In this document: positions 43,986-54,216 of the stretch, in pieces | Layout of the letters: every line of letters begins with the position of its first letter | How positions within the stretch are numbered: the first letter of the stretch is position 1 | Assembly: GCA_951640165.1 (NCBI GenBank) | Contig: OX621242.1 | Location: 21,634,001-21,698,000, forward strand | Direction: 5' to 3' | Source of the DNA: Pseudoips prasinana | Lineage: Eukaryota; Arthropoda; Insecta; Lepidoptera; Nolidae | Length of the DNA stretch: 64,000 bases | Translations under genes and position numbers: made by a program | The notes under the pieces: generated by a model | The model's database searches: none | What the model was told of the DNA's origin: nothing | The model's input: the letters and a program-made list of their open reading frames with translations, nothing else

Positions 43986-45314
43986 TATGCCAATAGTTAC
44001 AGCTAATCAGTAGACTAATATAATCTGTCAACTGATCTAACCACTGGTTCTTTTAAATTATTCATAGATTTGCTCGGTAAAGGAAACGAACCCGCAACCT
44101 TCTCGGTGCAAAGGTGTTGTTTTCACTGCTTGGAAATAGGGATATTAAAAATATTTTCTGAATATGCCTATATTATTAGCACTAAGAATATATACTATTA
44201 CTGTTAGCAATTTATTAAATCTACAAAAACAAATTCTTTAAAACGTCAAACCATCGTTTTGCAAAAAAGATGAAAATATTTCGAACTACGTCGGAAGTTA
44301 ATCATATAAATGACAGGCCAAAAGTCCCCAGAATCAATTTGGCTTCCCTTAACAATGGCGGGGAACAATTTTATGAGGCACTTGTTGATAGCGACATTTG
44401 AGCGGGCTCGGGCAACGGATATTGTACCTACCTACGTCGCTAATGCATGCTAATACTGGCTTTAGTACGAGCCGTCTTTTGTAAGCACTGAGCACGGCTT
44501 TGAACATTGAACATTGTACACAGATACCGGACGGAAAATATGGGATATAAATAGAGGCGCGCCTTTATTTTTAAACTTTCTATGTACGACATGGAGAATC
44601 ATGAGATTGGCATTATTGGTATTCGAGACATATTAAATAGCACATAGGTTTCATATGACCATTATTTATTTAGGTTATTTACATTAGCCGCAGTAAATAA
44701 TAAATTGTGTAGAATGTTTACCTATTTGATTACTTTGAAACTGAAAAACATAAGTATACTAAATATTTGATTGGATTTAATTTATCTTTAATAGAATAGA
44801 CAGAGCCTGTAGCAACCAGACATCTGATAAACATACTTATATATTTCTAAACAAATACATATTGGTTAAGAAATATATAAGTATGTTTATCGGATGTCTA
44901 GTTGCTACATGCTCTGTCTAGTTTGGGAAGAGAATCCCAAGATATTTATTCTTTATTATTATATGGAAAACATTTCATACAAATGTAGTTCATTGGCTGA
45001 TACTACTACTAAGTTAACGTAGGGAATGAAATGGCTTTTTTAAAAGAGAATACTTCATATACTGCAATGTGTTATTCAACCTCCTTAATTGATTATTCTT
45101 TATTTTTAAATATACTTAGAACGATAACTCTAAGCTCGAAAAGCTTAGAGGTACCGTTCAATGTGATTTTGTGCTGTATTCCTGACATTTATACTTAATA
45201 TTTAATTCCTGAGAAGTTTCACATAGCTATTCTATTTAACCCAGTATTAGGCATTATGTATAATGCTTGTCTAAAATATTGTTACTAGTTCAAAGAATAC
45301 ATTTTCATTTGATG
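43986..45314. other. Unassigned sequence around a long hairpin
   Basis: Contains the 60-bp-arm hairpin at 44797-44920 and a smaller imperfect hairpin near 45119-45159. A GAACCCGCAACCTTCTCGGT word at 44088 may be a tRNA-like SINE trace. Otherwise unassigned. Confidence 0.35.
44797..44920. repeat. Long hairpin with 60-bp arms
   Basis: Arms 44797-44856 and 44861-44920 pair in about 55 of 60 positions with a 4-base turn. Outer ends read TAGACAGAGC. It has no coding capacity. It could be a small palindromic transposon or a hairpin RNA precursor; the size (124 nt) fits either. Confidence 0.8.
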
Positions 45315-45875
45315 AAAAAAAAACCGGCCAAGTGCGAGTCGGACTCGCACATGAAGGGTTCCGTAGCAGCAAGTATTTCAGTTGATTAAATGAAAGCAAA
45401 TTGCGGTTTATGACGTATTAAAAAAAAACTACTCGCTAGATCTCGTTCAAACCAATTTTCCTTGTTAGTTTCCATGGTAATGTACATCATATATTTTTTT
45501 TTAGTTTTATGATTCTTTTATTTTAGAAGTTACAGGGGGGGGGGGGGGGGTCACTCATTTTACCACTTTGGAAGTGTCTCTCACGCAATCTATTCAGTTT
45601 CGACAAAAATGATATTAGGAACCTCAATATTAAATTTTTTTTTGAGTGTCAGTTCTATGTATGGCGACCCCCCAAAATTATTGTTTTTTTTTCTATTTTT
45701 GTGTGAAAATCTTAATGCGGTTCACAGAATACATCTACCTACCAAGTTTCAACAGTACAGCTCTTATAGTTTCGGAAAAAAGTGGCTGTGACATACGGAC
45801 GGACGGACAGACAGACAGACATGACGAATCTATAGGGGTTCCGTTTTTTGCCATTTGGCTTCGGAACCCTAAAAA
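45315..45875 (+). repeat. GGGTTCCGTA interspersed repeat, long copy
   Basis: It opens AAAACCGGCCAAGTGCGAGT and CGGACTCGCACATG, with GGGTTCCGTAGCAGCAAGTA next. It contains a run of 16 G (45535-45550), GACGGACGGACAGACAGACA near 45798 and ends TCGGAACCCTAAAAA. Both ends are present, so this is the reference copy for the window. Confidence 0.8.
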
Positions 45876-46399
45876 TACAATACAACAGGTGCATTTTAGC
45901 GAAATATTAATGGATTCAGTACAGAAGTCCAATCAGCCGCGCACAATTTTCGTCTGCTCGAATCTTGATTTTCACGCAAGGCTAACTACTAGCCACGCTA
46001 GGGGACACTGACAAAAAATAAAAAAAACGGTAATATTCCTGGCGAATCTGTATTTTACTGTACTAAACTAAATTAAATATCATAACATCTCTTTGATATA
46101 GCTCGAAGGAAAGAACAGGGCAAAATGGAGTTGTCTAACTACTAAAACTGCGCATTAATACGCGCAGCGTAATAATTAATCGATAGGTTATTTCACGCCA
46201 ATACTAAATTCCCACAACTAAAATTGCCTGTTGAGAAGAACTATGTTAGAAAAAAAATGCAATGATATTATTTATTTTTAGTTGGTATTGAATAGAGTCA
46301 GGGGCAATATCTACGAACTTATTTTTAGAAAATAGGTCCAACATTACTTTTTATATATAGGTTCACCAGTTTTTTTTTAAGACAACGCTCGCACTAGGA

Positions 46400-46580
46400 A
46401 GTCTATTCCCTGTGTCGCGGGGTACTTTACAAACATATAATAGACGAACCAAAATACATCCAGACTTAGAACAACTACTTATGGGTCACACAAATAGTTG
46501 TCCGGCGCGGGACTCGAACCCGCGACACGAAGCGACAAGGCGACTGTCTTAGCCGCTGCGCCAAACGTGCAACTGTACCT
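46400..46580 (-). mobile_element. tRNA-headed SINE, type 4, best copy
   Basis: On the plus strand CTTATGGGTCACACAAATAG is followed by CGCGGGACTCGAACCCGCGA and CTTAGCCGCTGCGCCAAACG. In reverse these are a B-box GGGTTCGAGTCC inside a perfect CGCGGG/CCCGCG stem and an A-box region. The head resembles a tRNA but the body continues, so it is a SINE and not a tRNA gene. Confidence 0.75.
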
Positions 46581-48773
46581 TCATACCTACTTGTTTTTAC
46601 TTTCATAGAAGTGCCGACATTATTGAAAACCATGCCCTAATCGTAAAAGTGTTGATCGAAAACATTGTGGCGGTTGAGGGACGGTATTAATCGAATATGA
46701 AACGGTACACTGCAGCCGCACCTTTAGCTGTGAACTAAACGGGCAGGTTTGTGTACGTTTACATAAACTGGAAACCTGTTGTTTACTAGTTTCAGTTTCG
46801 ATCTATATCGGTTTGTATTGAGTTAATTAGAAATACAGGAATACGATTTCTCAAAGTTGAAATATGATTTTCGAATGTTTTTCCTCATATATGCTAAATA
46901 ATGTATAAGAGAAAATTTGCCCTTTAATATTATTATTTGCCAATGAAACCACATTATGAAAAGTGTTTAGAAAGTCAGTTAAGGCAATGTCATACAGTAT
47001 ACCTACTAAAATAAAAAAAAACATAGCAAAAAAATATTAAAATTTAATTATGTTTCCTTATCATTGATATAATCCTCCTACTCAAAATAAGCCTACCAAT
47101 GATGATGTTCTTAGGCGTGATGATTCTTGACGATGCAATCAAGAACATGTTTGGGTAACACTTAAATATGCAGGGAATCCTGCATATTTAGGAGTTCCCA
47201 AAAATGATCCTTCCCAAAAGATCGCCCCAAAAGTTTATAATACGCATATGTATACAAAAACTCAGTGGTGCGTGTGCACTTTAGAATTGAACTCGAGTAC
47301 ACGCCACCGTCCAACGGTCGTACCACTAAGCTACTTCGACTATTCGTTAAAGACTTATTTAAAGTTATTTTGTTAGCTATACAGTAGTGAAAACATGATT
47401 GCATAGCAAATTGTGTTTGTACAGAATTATTTTAGACCACGTGTGCCCCGCGGATTCGCAGTTTCAACAACGTAGTTACGTAGTTTTTTCTTGAAAGAGT
47501 ACTTCGATCAATAATAGTATATTGATCGAAGAAAGAGTAAGAAACATCCGTACATGCATACTCACAAACTTTCGCGTTTATAATTTTAGCAAGATGATGT
47601 AGTTTTGTGAGGAATTTATGTCGTCTTACAAAAATAATATTTTTGCACCATTGTAATTAAAGATTAACATTTTGGGTTAAATTTTGGCACACAGTGGGGT
47701 ATCTGAATCTATTCAAGTGATAGAATTAATAGAGCTGCTTGCTGAGCTAAGTCGCTGTGACAGACTAAGTCACACAACAACGATCTTTTTGCAATATTCC
47801 TAATAATTCTATGAATAAAGTCAAAAAAACTATGTATGGTCACATAAATTGATCATATGTGCCGTGATCGAACTCAAATGCAATAGTAGTGAGGCGACCA
47901 CCGCAACCACTAAGCCACACGTGCAGTGCTATAACGCTCGTTAAATGTTTCGGAATTGCGGAATTGTGTTTATTTTTAATCTATTGAAAATTACCTCTTT
48001 TCCCTGTAGCTTCGCCTGAGATGAGGTACAATCTTCTCTAAGTCAACAGAAACTTTTATAAGAAACTAAGTACAGTCTAAAGTAATTTCCCCGAAAAGCA
48101 TTAAATATAGAATGAACTACCTTATACTTTAGCTTTGATGTTTATAATTAATTTCTCCTGCTTTGTAAACACTTTTACCCACATTCAAAGGCCTTTACAT
48201 TAAATTCAGCATTGTTGGCTGTTACAATCCTTCTCCCATCACATTCGTTTCCAATCACGCAGATAAGAATTTGCTTTGAAACAAAAATGCGAACAATTTA
48301 AAATTAATGGATTGAAATATCGTAAATCAATGGTTCAGAAACGTGTACACGTTGAATGACATAACATTGAGTTCTTGGCATCCGCCGTTAGCAGTCTGCT
48401 GGAACTTTTGAATCAAGCGTGAAATTAAAAAAGTTCCATATTGAGTATGTATATAACCTCCTATGAATCTATGAGTGGTGTGGCTCAGTGTCTAGTTTTC
48501 TCGCTTCACTGGTTGCTTGTTAGAGCTTTTCAGTAAAAAGTTTCGTATGAATCCGGTAGACTGTCAGTTCGCTCTACTAGGCTCGTGTATCAAAGTTCAG
48601 AACTTATGGAGGGGTTTTAGGTCTCCGCAACTAAATCGTAAAAAAGAAAACCCTTAGGATGGAACTGAGTCCATCTATCTATTTTTAACTGTGTATATAG
48701 TAATATAGAGGTAAATAGTTTCATTTTATTTAAGCAAGGCTTAAAAAAAGATTTTAAAAATTTTAGTGTAGGC
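46581..48773. other. Mostly unassigned, SINE and Helitron fragments
   Basis: Recognised pieces: a tRNA-like trace at 47275-47340 (GAATTGAACTCGAGTACACG, GTACCACTAAGCTAC), a Helitron-type end at 47540-47594 on the minus strand, and a SINE type 4 head at 47800-47935. The remainder is anonymous. Confidence 0.4.
47800..47935 (-). mobile_element. tRNA-headed SINE, type 4, diverged
   Basis: TATGGTCACATAAATTGATC, GTGATCGAACTCAAATGCAA and CACTAAGCCACACGTGCAG follow the family order. Confidence 0.5.
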
Positions 48774-48917
48774 GTATCAACGTAAGCAGGTATCATACAA
48801 AAGGGCTTTATTTACCCATTTTAGACAGATTTGAGTTTCTTTTTATTTCGAGTGGTTTCCGTCTTATAACTAAAAATGTTCAAACAATATTTATTTTCCT
48901 CGCTATCTCCGATGTTT
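48774..48917 (+). repeat. Local direct repeat, copy 1
   Basis: It aligns with 49775-49917. Shared words are GGCTTTATTTA or GAGCTTTATTTA, GACTAAAAATGTT or AACTAAAAATGTT, and ATTTTCCTCG then TATCT.CGATGTTT. The two copies lie about 1 kb apart and are clearly diverged. Confidence 0.6.
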
Positions 48918-49124
48918 GGTAAGCAGTTATTCTGTAATAATTACAGTTTACGTAATTATGATAATGATGAATGATTTTAACTAGCACTTTTTTTTTCATT
49001 TTTCTTATTCTTCTGGTTACGACTATTTCCAGCCTCCGAAAGTCCTGCCGACATTGTGTCTACTATTGTGCGTAGCGTTCCAACTAAACCTAACTGTTCA
49101 AGTAGAATCTTTTAATGACTTTTT

Positions 49125-49345
49125 ATTATGAGCCGGTTGATAAATACTTGCCTTGCCGCAGGGCGTAAGTTAGATTCCCACCCAGGAGATATATTTATGT
49201 GCATGAACATGCCTGTTTGTCCTGTTTCTAGTGTAATTATCTATATAGGTATGTATTACAAAAGAAAACTAGTATATGTAGTATATCAGTTATCTGGTTT
49301 CCATAGTACAAGCTCTGCTTACTTTGGGGTCAGATGGCCGTGAGT
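49125..49345 (+). mobile_element. tRNA-derived SINE, type 2, full-length copy
   Basis: Head GATAAATACTTGCCTTGCCG with a changed B-box (GTTAGATTCCCACCC), body CATGAACATGCCTGTTTGTC and AGTATATGTAGTATATCAGT, and 3' part TTGGGGTCAGATGGCCGTGA. An inverted scrap of its own body follows at 49376-49407. Confidence 0.75.
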
Positions 49346-49375
49346 GAAGAAGCTTTCCTTTAACCTTCTGGAACA

Positions 49376-49407
49376 GATAACTGATATACTACATATACTA
49401 GTTTTCG
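49376..49407 (-). repeat. Inverted scrap of SINE type 2
   Basis: AACAGATAACTGATATACTA then CATATACTAGTTTT is the reverse complement of 49265-49297 inside the adjacent SINE, so the two can fold back with about 80 bases between them. Confidence 0.75.
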
Positions 49408-49484
49408 TCATTATTACTATTATAGTAATATTATAGACAGAAACATTTAAACAACATGTAGTAAAATATAAATTTCAATAATTA

Positions 49485-49695
49485 AACCTAAACATAATCT
49501 CCTTGACAATAACTTAATACAAGCTAGCTAAATATCACTACTACCTATTATAAAATAAATTTTATATATGTTTTAACAATCCGTGTACCTTAATATCTAT
49601 AATAAGTAACTAGAAATAATATCTGTATTACTACAAACATGTTCTGACTATTTACAAGCGCTTTTTTAAAGTCTACGTGAATAAACACCTTTTTT
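49485..49695 (+). repeat. Unnamed AT-rich dispersed repeat, copy B
   Basis: Relative of 23103-23325 in the same order of words, with small indels. Ends in GTGAATAAACACC. Confidence 0.65.
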
Positions 49696-49774
49696 CATTT
49701 TTTTTATTTTATTATTTTATCGTACAACGCGATGACGGTGGGACCGAAAAGGGGTGTCCAAATTGTAAAGATCA

Positions 49775-49917
49775 GTATCAACTAAGGTCGAGTTTCATAT
49801 AAAAGAGCTTTATTTATTTTAAAACAGATTTTTGTTTCTTTTTATGTTGAGTTGTTTCAGACTTATGACTAAAAATGTTAAACATTAATTATTTTCCTCG
49901 TTATCTTCGATGTTTTT
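49775..49917 (+). repeat. Local direct repeat, copy 2
   Basis: Diverged partner of 48774-48917. The SINE and dispersed repeat B lie between the two copies. Confidence 0.6.
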
Positions 49918-50772
49918 GCAAAGCACCTCCACCTTGACGAAGAAAATATATACAACCGCCTACCTAAAACGCGACCGTGTAAAGGCCCTTATTATGGGTA
50001 CAGTTAAAGTGGGTATAAGTTAGTGACATTAACATCCAAATCACCCGCAAAATCTTCCGGATTTAAATAGTGAGCAAAGCCCGAGACACAAAAAGGACTT
50101 AGACATAGACACCCTCTTTTAAATCTACGAATCAGGCCAATATATTTGGGGATAAATTGGTGCTGCTGCCGTAATTTTTTGACACAGTTTAGGAAACTGA
50201 TTTAATTATTTTTTGTGAAGATTTTAGTTTTTGATATTTTTTATATGAATTACACTAAATTACGAATTCGGAACTTTAGTGAATAAGCTCGCTGTAGCAG
50301 TTCGCTTCTGATGAAAGATTAGTTCATAGCAATCTACAATCTTAAAGTTGGACTCTTTTAGCTTCACTGTTTGGTCAGAAACAAAAAACTGTAATAAATC
50401 TATAACAGTCACTTAGATTGTCTTACTTTTATCAGTCGGCTATAAAGTAGACATAACCTACATTATGTAGCGACTTATGGTTGAGTGTTCAAACCAAATA
50501 ATTAAGCCCTGCTTATTTGGATTATTCTGTCAGCAAATATTCTCGAACGCCTCTATCTGACCGTATCGACCAGTGCGTCACAATAGATCATGAAGTTCGA
50601 AATAGAAGTGCTTACGCTACACTTACACTTGACTAAAACATCTCTTGCATAAATGCCTATCGCCATTGAGGTATTAGTTAGTTACTATATTTTATTTCAT
50701 ACCAATGTGAACCTGCATCGTAATTGCGGATGGAATCGATTTCCACAATTTTCGTCATTTCCGATATTTTTA
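49918..50772. other. Unassigned AT-rich sequence
   Basis: Nothing recognised. Confidence 0.35.
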
Positions 50773-51027
50773 GGTTTTTTTCCCGGTCTAGGTAAAAACG
50801 AAAGTTTTAGAAAACACCATTCTAAAACATAAGATATGAAAGAGCAAGACCTGTTAAAACAGTATGGGTTTTTTTCCCGGTCTAGGTAAAAACGAAAGTT
50901 TTAGAAAACACCATTCTAAAACATAAGATATGAAAGAGCAAGACCTCTTTCATATCTTATGTTTTAGAATGGTGTTTTCTAAAACTTTCGTTTTTACCTA
51001 GACCGGGAAAAAAACCCATACTGTTTT
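50773..51027. repeat. Direct repeat plus inverted copy (fold-back)
   Basis: An 80-bp sequence occurs twice in direct order (50773-50852 and 50867-50946, offset 94) with no visible difference. The second copy plus part of the linker (50856-50936, 81 bp) is followed after 10 bases by a perfect inverted copy (50947-51027). The result is an 81-bp perfect stem with a 10-base loop next to a spare direct copy. No coding, no transposon ends. Confidence 0.9.
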
Positions 51028-51149
51028 TTAGATAAAAATGGCAAAGGGGTGTAAGACGTGCGGACTGAGCTTTTAAAAAAGTTCGTCTGCCTCCCAACAC
51101 CAGACTTGATTTTTAGTAACTGTGGGAAATTACAAATATCGCTCTATTT

Positions 51150-51717
51150 GTCCTATATTATTGAAATAAACATCTACCAACTGTTATCAATCATTTCAAA
51201 TTTTTGGATAAAAGCAACATATTATATTGAAATTAAAAATTCCATTCATCAAATAAATGTTCCGTTAGCAACATGCATGTTGCACCTTGTATAGCCATAC
51301 ATAGACTCACGCCCGTTTCCGGAGGGGTAAGCAGAGATAACAGATTCCATTTGTCACGATCTTTGCCCACCTCCTTTTGTCTCGTTTACTGTCATTATAT
51401 TATTCATACATGCTCGCCGGCTTAGGGTACTTCTGACCTGGCCTTTATTGAAAACATCTCCGATTTTCTCAGATAATTTTCTACGAGGTTTTCCCCTTCC
51501 GGTACATTGATTGATGATATCGGGTCGTTTTTTTAAATAACAGTAGCAAAGTAGTTTTTAGTTTATTTCTTAGTTAGGTTATTTATAGGCTAGGTTTTCT
51601 TAAATTTATATTGTTTATTTGTTTTTAATGTTAATTTTTTTAGATTAAGTTAGAAGTAAGTAGCTACATTGGCCATCATTCGAAATTGTCGCGGACGAAG
51701 TCGTGGGCACCAGCTAG
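51150..51717 (+). mobile_element. Helitron-like unit with CTAG end
   Basis: The right end is CTAG (51714-51717) preceded by TCGTGGGCACCAG, a Lep1-like 3' terminus, and followed by T. A TCCTATATTATT stretch at 51150 could be a diverged TC 5' end. Inside lie a reversed (TATG)n retroelement fragment (51280-51506) and 211 bp of unique sequence. The part 51159-51506 is repeated right after CTAG. Confidence 0.45.
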
Positions 51718-52065
51718 TATTGAAATAAACATGTACCAACTGTTATCAATCATTTCAAATTTTTGGATAAAAGCAACATATTATATTGAGATTATAAATT
51801 CCATTCATCAAATAAATGTTCCGTTAGCAACATGCATGTTGCACCTTGTATAGCCATACATAGACTCACGCCCGTTTCCGGAGGGGTAAGCAGAGATAAC
51901 AGATTCCATTTGTCACGATCTTTGCCCACCTCCTTTTGTCTCGTTTACTGTCATTATATTATTCATACATGCTCGCCGGTTTAGGGTACTTCTGACCTGG
52001 CCTTTATTGAGAACATATCTGATTTGCTCAGATAATTTTCTACGAGGTTTTCCCCTTCCGGTACA
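51718..52065 (+). repeat. Second copy of 51159-51506
   Basis: The 348-bp segment is repeated with constant offset 559 and no indel, at roughly 97% identity by eye (differences near 51732, 51789-51794, 51980 and 52007-52018). It starts immediately after the CTAG end of the first unit and ends at GGTACA. Confidence 0.85.
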
Positions 52066-53311
52066 CACTTGGCTGTACCTTCACACAGGCCAGGTTCTTT
52101 TGTCAATCTACTTTTATTCATCCTTTCTAACTGCCCAAACTATCTCAGCATACCTTTTTCAATCTTTGTGACTACATTCTCTTGTCTAGATGGTATATAC
52201 AATATTTATAGAAAAAGTAAGTTTCGTTCGTTCTTTTTCACTAATAATAATGACGCTTTGAAAGGCATGATAGCCCCAGGTATATCTCTGTTATTCTTTC
52301 GTTCCTGAGTGTTTCCTAAAAACCCAAACTTAGATACTTGTAAATTATTCAAACAATAATTTTCACAGAAATTTTATTATTCTAAGCCTAAATTGATTCA
52401 CAGATTAAACCTCGCCTCGGGTATGTGTGTTTAATATGATCCATTTCAATATTCACAAACAAGTCGTATTAAGTTAGTAATTTTATTAACCTTAGTACCA
52501 CGCCCACGGCCAATGGCTGAAATAAAAAATAAAAATGTTGCTATACCCTTTCCTTTAGATTTCTAAAAAGAAGGAAGGAAAATCACTCTTCTTAAGTTAC
52601 CGTGAGCGGGAGAAAATTTCCATGATGACATTCATTGAAAACCTTTTTCTTTGTTACATTTTGTGACATTTTTCGGAGACCACATTTCTGTTATGACCTG
52701 TCAATTTAAGTCGCACATAGGCAAGGTGAAGTAACTTGTCATATTCCAGCCAAGTAATAAATCGTATCGTAGTCTTTTAATATCGGATTTCTTTGTAAAA
52801 AGTGGCTTATAGTGGATTACATAAAAGAATATTGAATCAAGATGAATATTTTACAATAAAACGAAAGTAAGCATTTTTGGTACGATTGTGCCATGTTTTC
52901 CCATTCCGAACTGCTTTCGCCACTGTCCATCTTTTATGTTTGCCGACAACTAAAAATTAATCAAAATGGTTAAAACTAAGCATTATGATTTTTTTTTTCA
53001 GTCGACCCGTGACCACGGCTGGTGCAATCCATGCCGAAACGTCGGGTAACCAAGGTAATGATTTACCTAAATCTTTATCGCGATGAGACCCGTGTCCACA
53101 GTTTATAAAACTAAGCATTACGACTTGAATTAGGTCACTAAACAACTTGAATAACCGTAATGTTAATGATTTCGGCAATATTTACACTAATTCTCTATAT
53201 CTTTTAAAGTTAGTGGCAATAATTATTTAAATTCGATCCCTACTCTTATTTGCTAGCCTTTAGTTCAAATATTGGTATTGTGTATTGCTAAAATTGCTAA
53301 TTTACTTTAAA
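52066..53311. other. Unassigned, with one named-type repeat fragment
   Basis: At 52995-53105 the words GTGACCACGGCTGGTGCAAT, CATGCCGAAACGTCGGGTAA and GCGATGAGACCCGTGTCCAC form a repeat I know from lepidopteran sequence but cannot classify. The rest is anonymous. Confidence 0.4.
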
Positions 53312-53453
53312 CTAGCTGTGCCCGCGGTTTGACCCGAGTTAAAGTTTATAAATTATAGCCTATGTTTTCCAACAAAGTTTCATCAAAATCCGTTCGGTAG
53401 TTTCGGTGGTTAACAAACACTCACAAACATTCGCATTTATAATATTAGTAGGA
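53312..53453 (-). mobile_element. Short Helitron-type element (Lep1-like), complete
   Basis: In reverse it starts TCCTACTAATATTATAAATG after A (53454) and ends CTAG (53315-53312) before T (53311). The interior has GTTTGTGAGTGTTTG and CGCGGGCACAG. At 142 bp with both termini and the expected A/T target, this is the best copy of the family in the window. Confidence 0.75.
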
Positions 53454-53545
53454 TTTAAATTATAAAAATACCTTTGGCATGTTTTAAGTATAGTGTATAC
53501 ATGTTTTTATTTATGATAATAAATTAATGCATATTTCACATGCAA

Positions 53546-53632
53546 AGATCGTGACAAATGGAAATCCGTTGTCTCTGCCTACCCCTCTGGGAAACAGGCG
53601 TGAGTCTATGTATGTATGTATGTATATTTCAC
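53546..53632 (+). repeat. (TATG)n-tailed retroelement 3'-end fragment
   Basis: GATCGTGACAAATGGAAATC, GTCTCTGCCTACCCCTCTGG and GGCGTGAGTCTATG lead into TATG units. An 80-bp tail piece only. Confidence 0.65.
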
Positions 53633-54216
53633 ATATTTATTTAAAATAATTAAGACCTGTTTAGTAATTCCTTGCATCTGTTTCTATTATTTCTAATATA
53701 AAAAGGGTAAGGCATTTTAAGAACTGTCAAACTAATAAAACTCGTCGTACATATTATAATGGGCAAGTTGAAACCCGATGCTAACTCTACTTCAGTTATA
53801 CAAAACTCGATTAAAACTATAGTACCTTTATGTTAGATAGAAGTCAAAATAGTTTAATTGGTGTGGGGTGGAAACATGACCATTGTAGATTAGTACAAAA
53901 AAGTAGGTACAGATGGACCGAGGCGTGGCTGCAATTAGAAAAGCAAAACTTAACATCTAGGTAAAAAGATAAAAGAACCATTTAGGTAAGAGAAAAAACT
54001 CTCTTAATTTCAATTTGCTTTTGTTCTAATGGTTTTAAACAACAAAAGAAGAATTTTCTTTACCCAGAGCAAAAATGTCGAACTCTCCCAAACATTCCAC
54101 AAGTTGGTAAGAATTTGAGATTTTGAAATGTAAAATAATTGTAGGTACTTCAGACCTTGTTTAAGTTCTCATAGAAGCAAATATTGACTTGCGATTATAA
54201 ATGAAGAATACAATAT

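Noticed and set aside
45646..46011. 121-codon plus-strand frame as a gene
   Set aside because: It is translated from the GGGTTCCGTA repeat, including the GACAGACAGACA run.
46497..46575. tRNA gene on the minus strand with a perfect CGCGGG stem
   Set aside because: It continues into the shared body of SINE type 4, and three or more diverged copies are present in the window.
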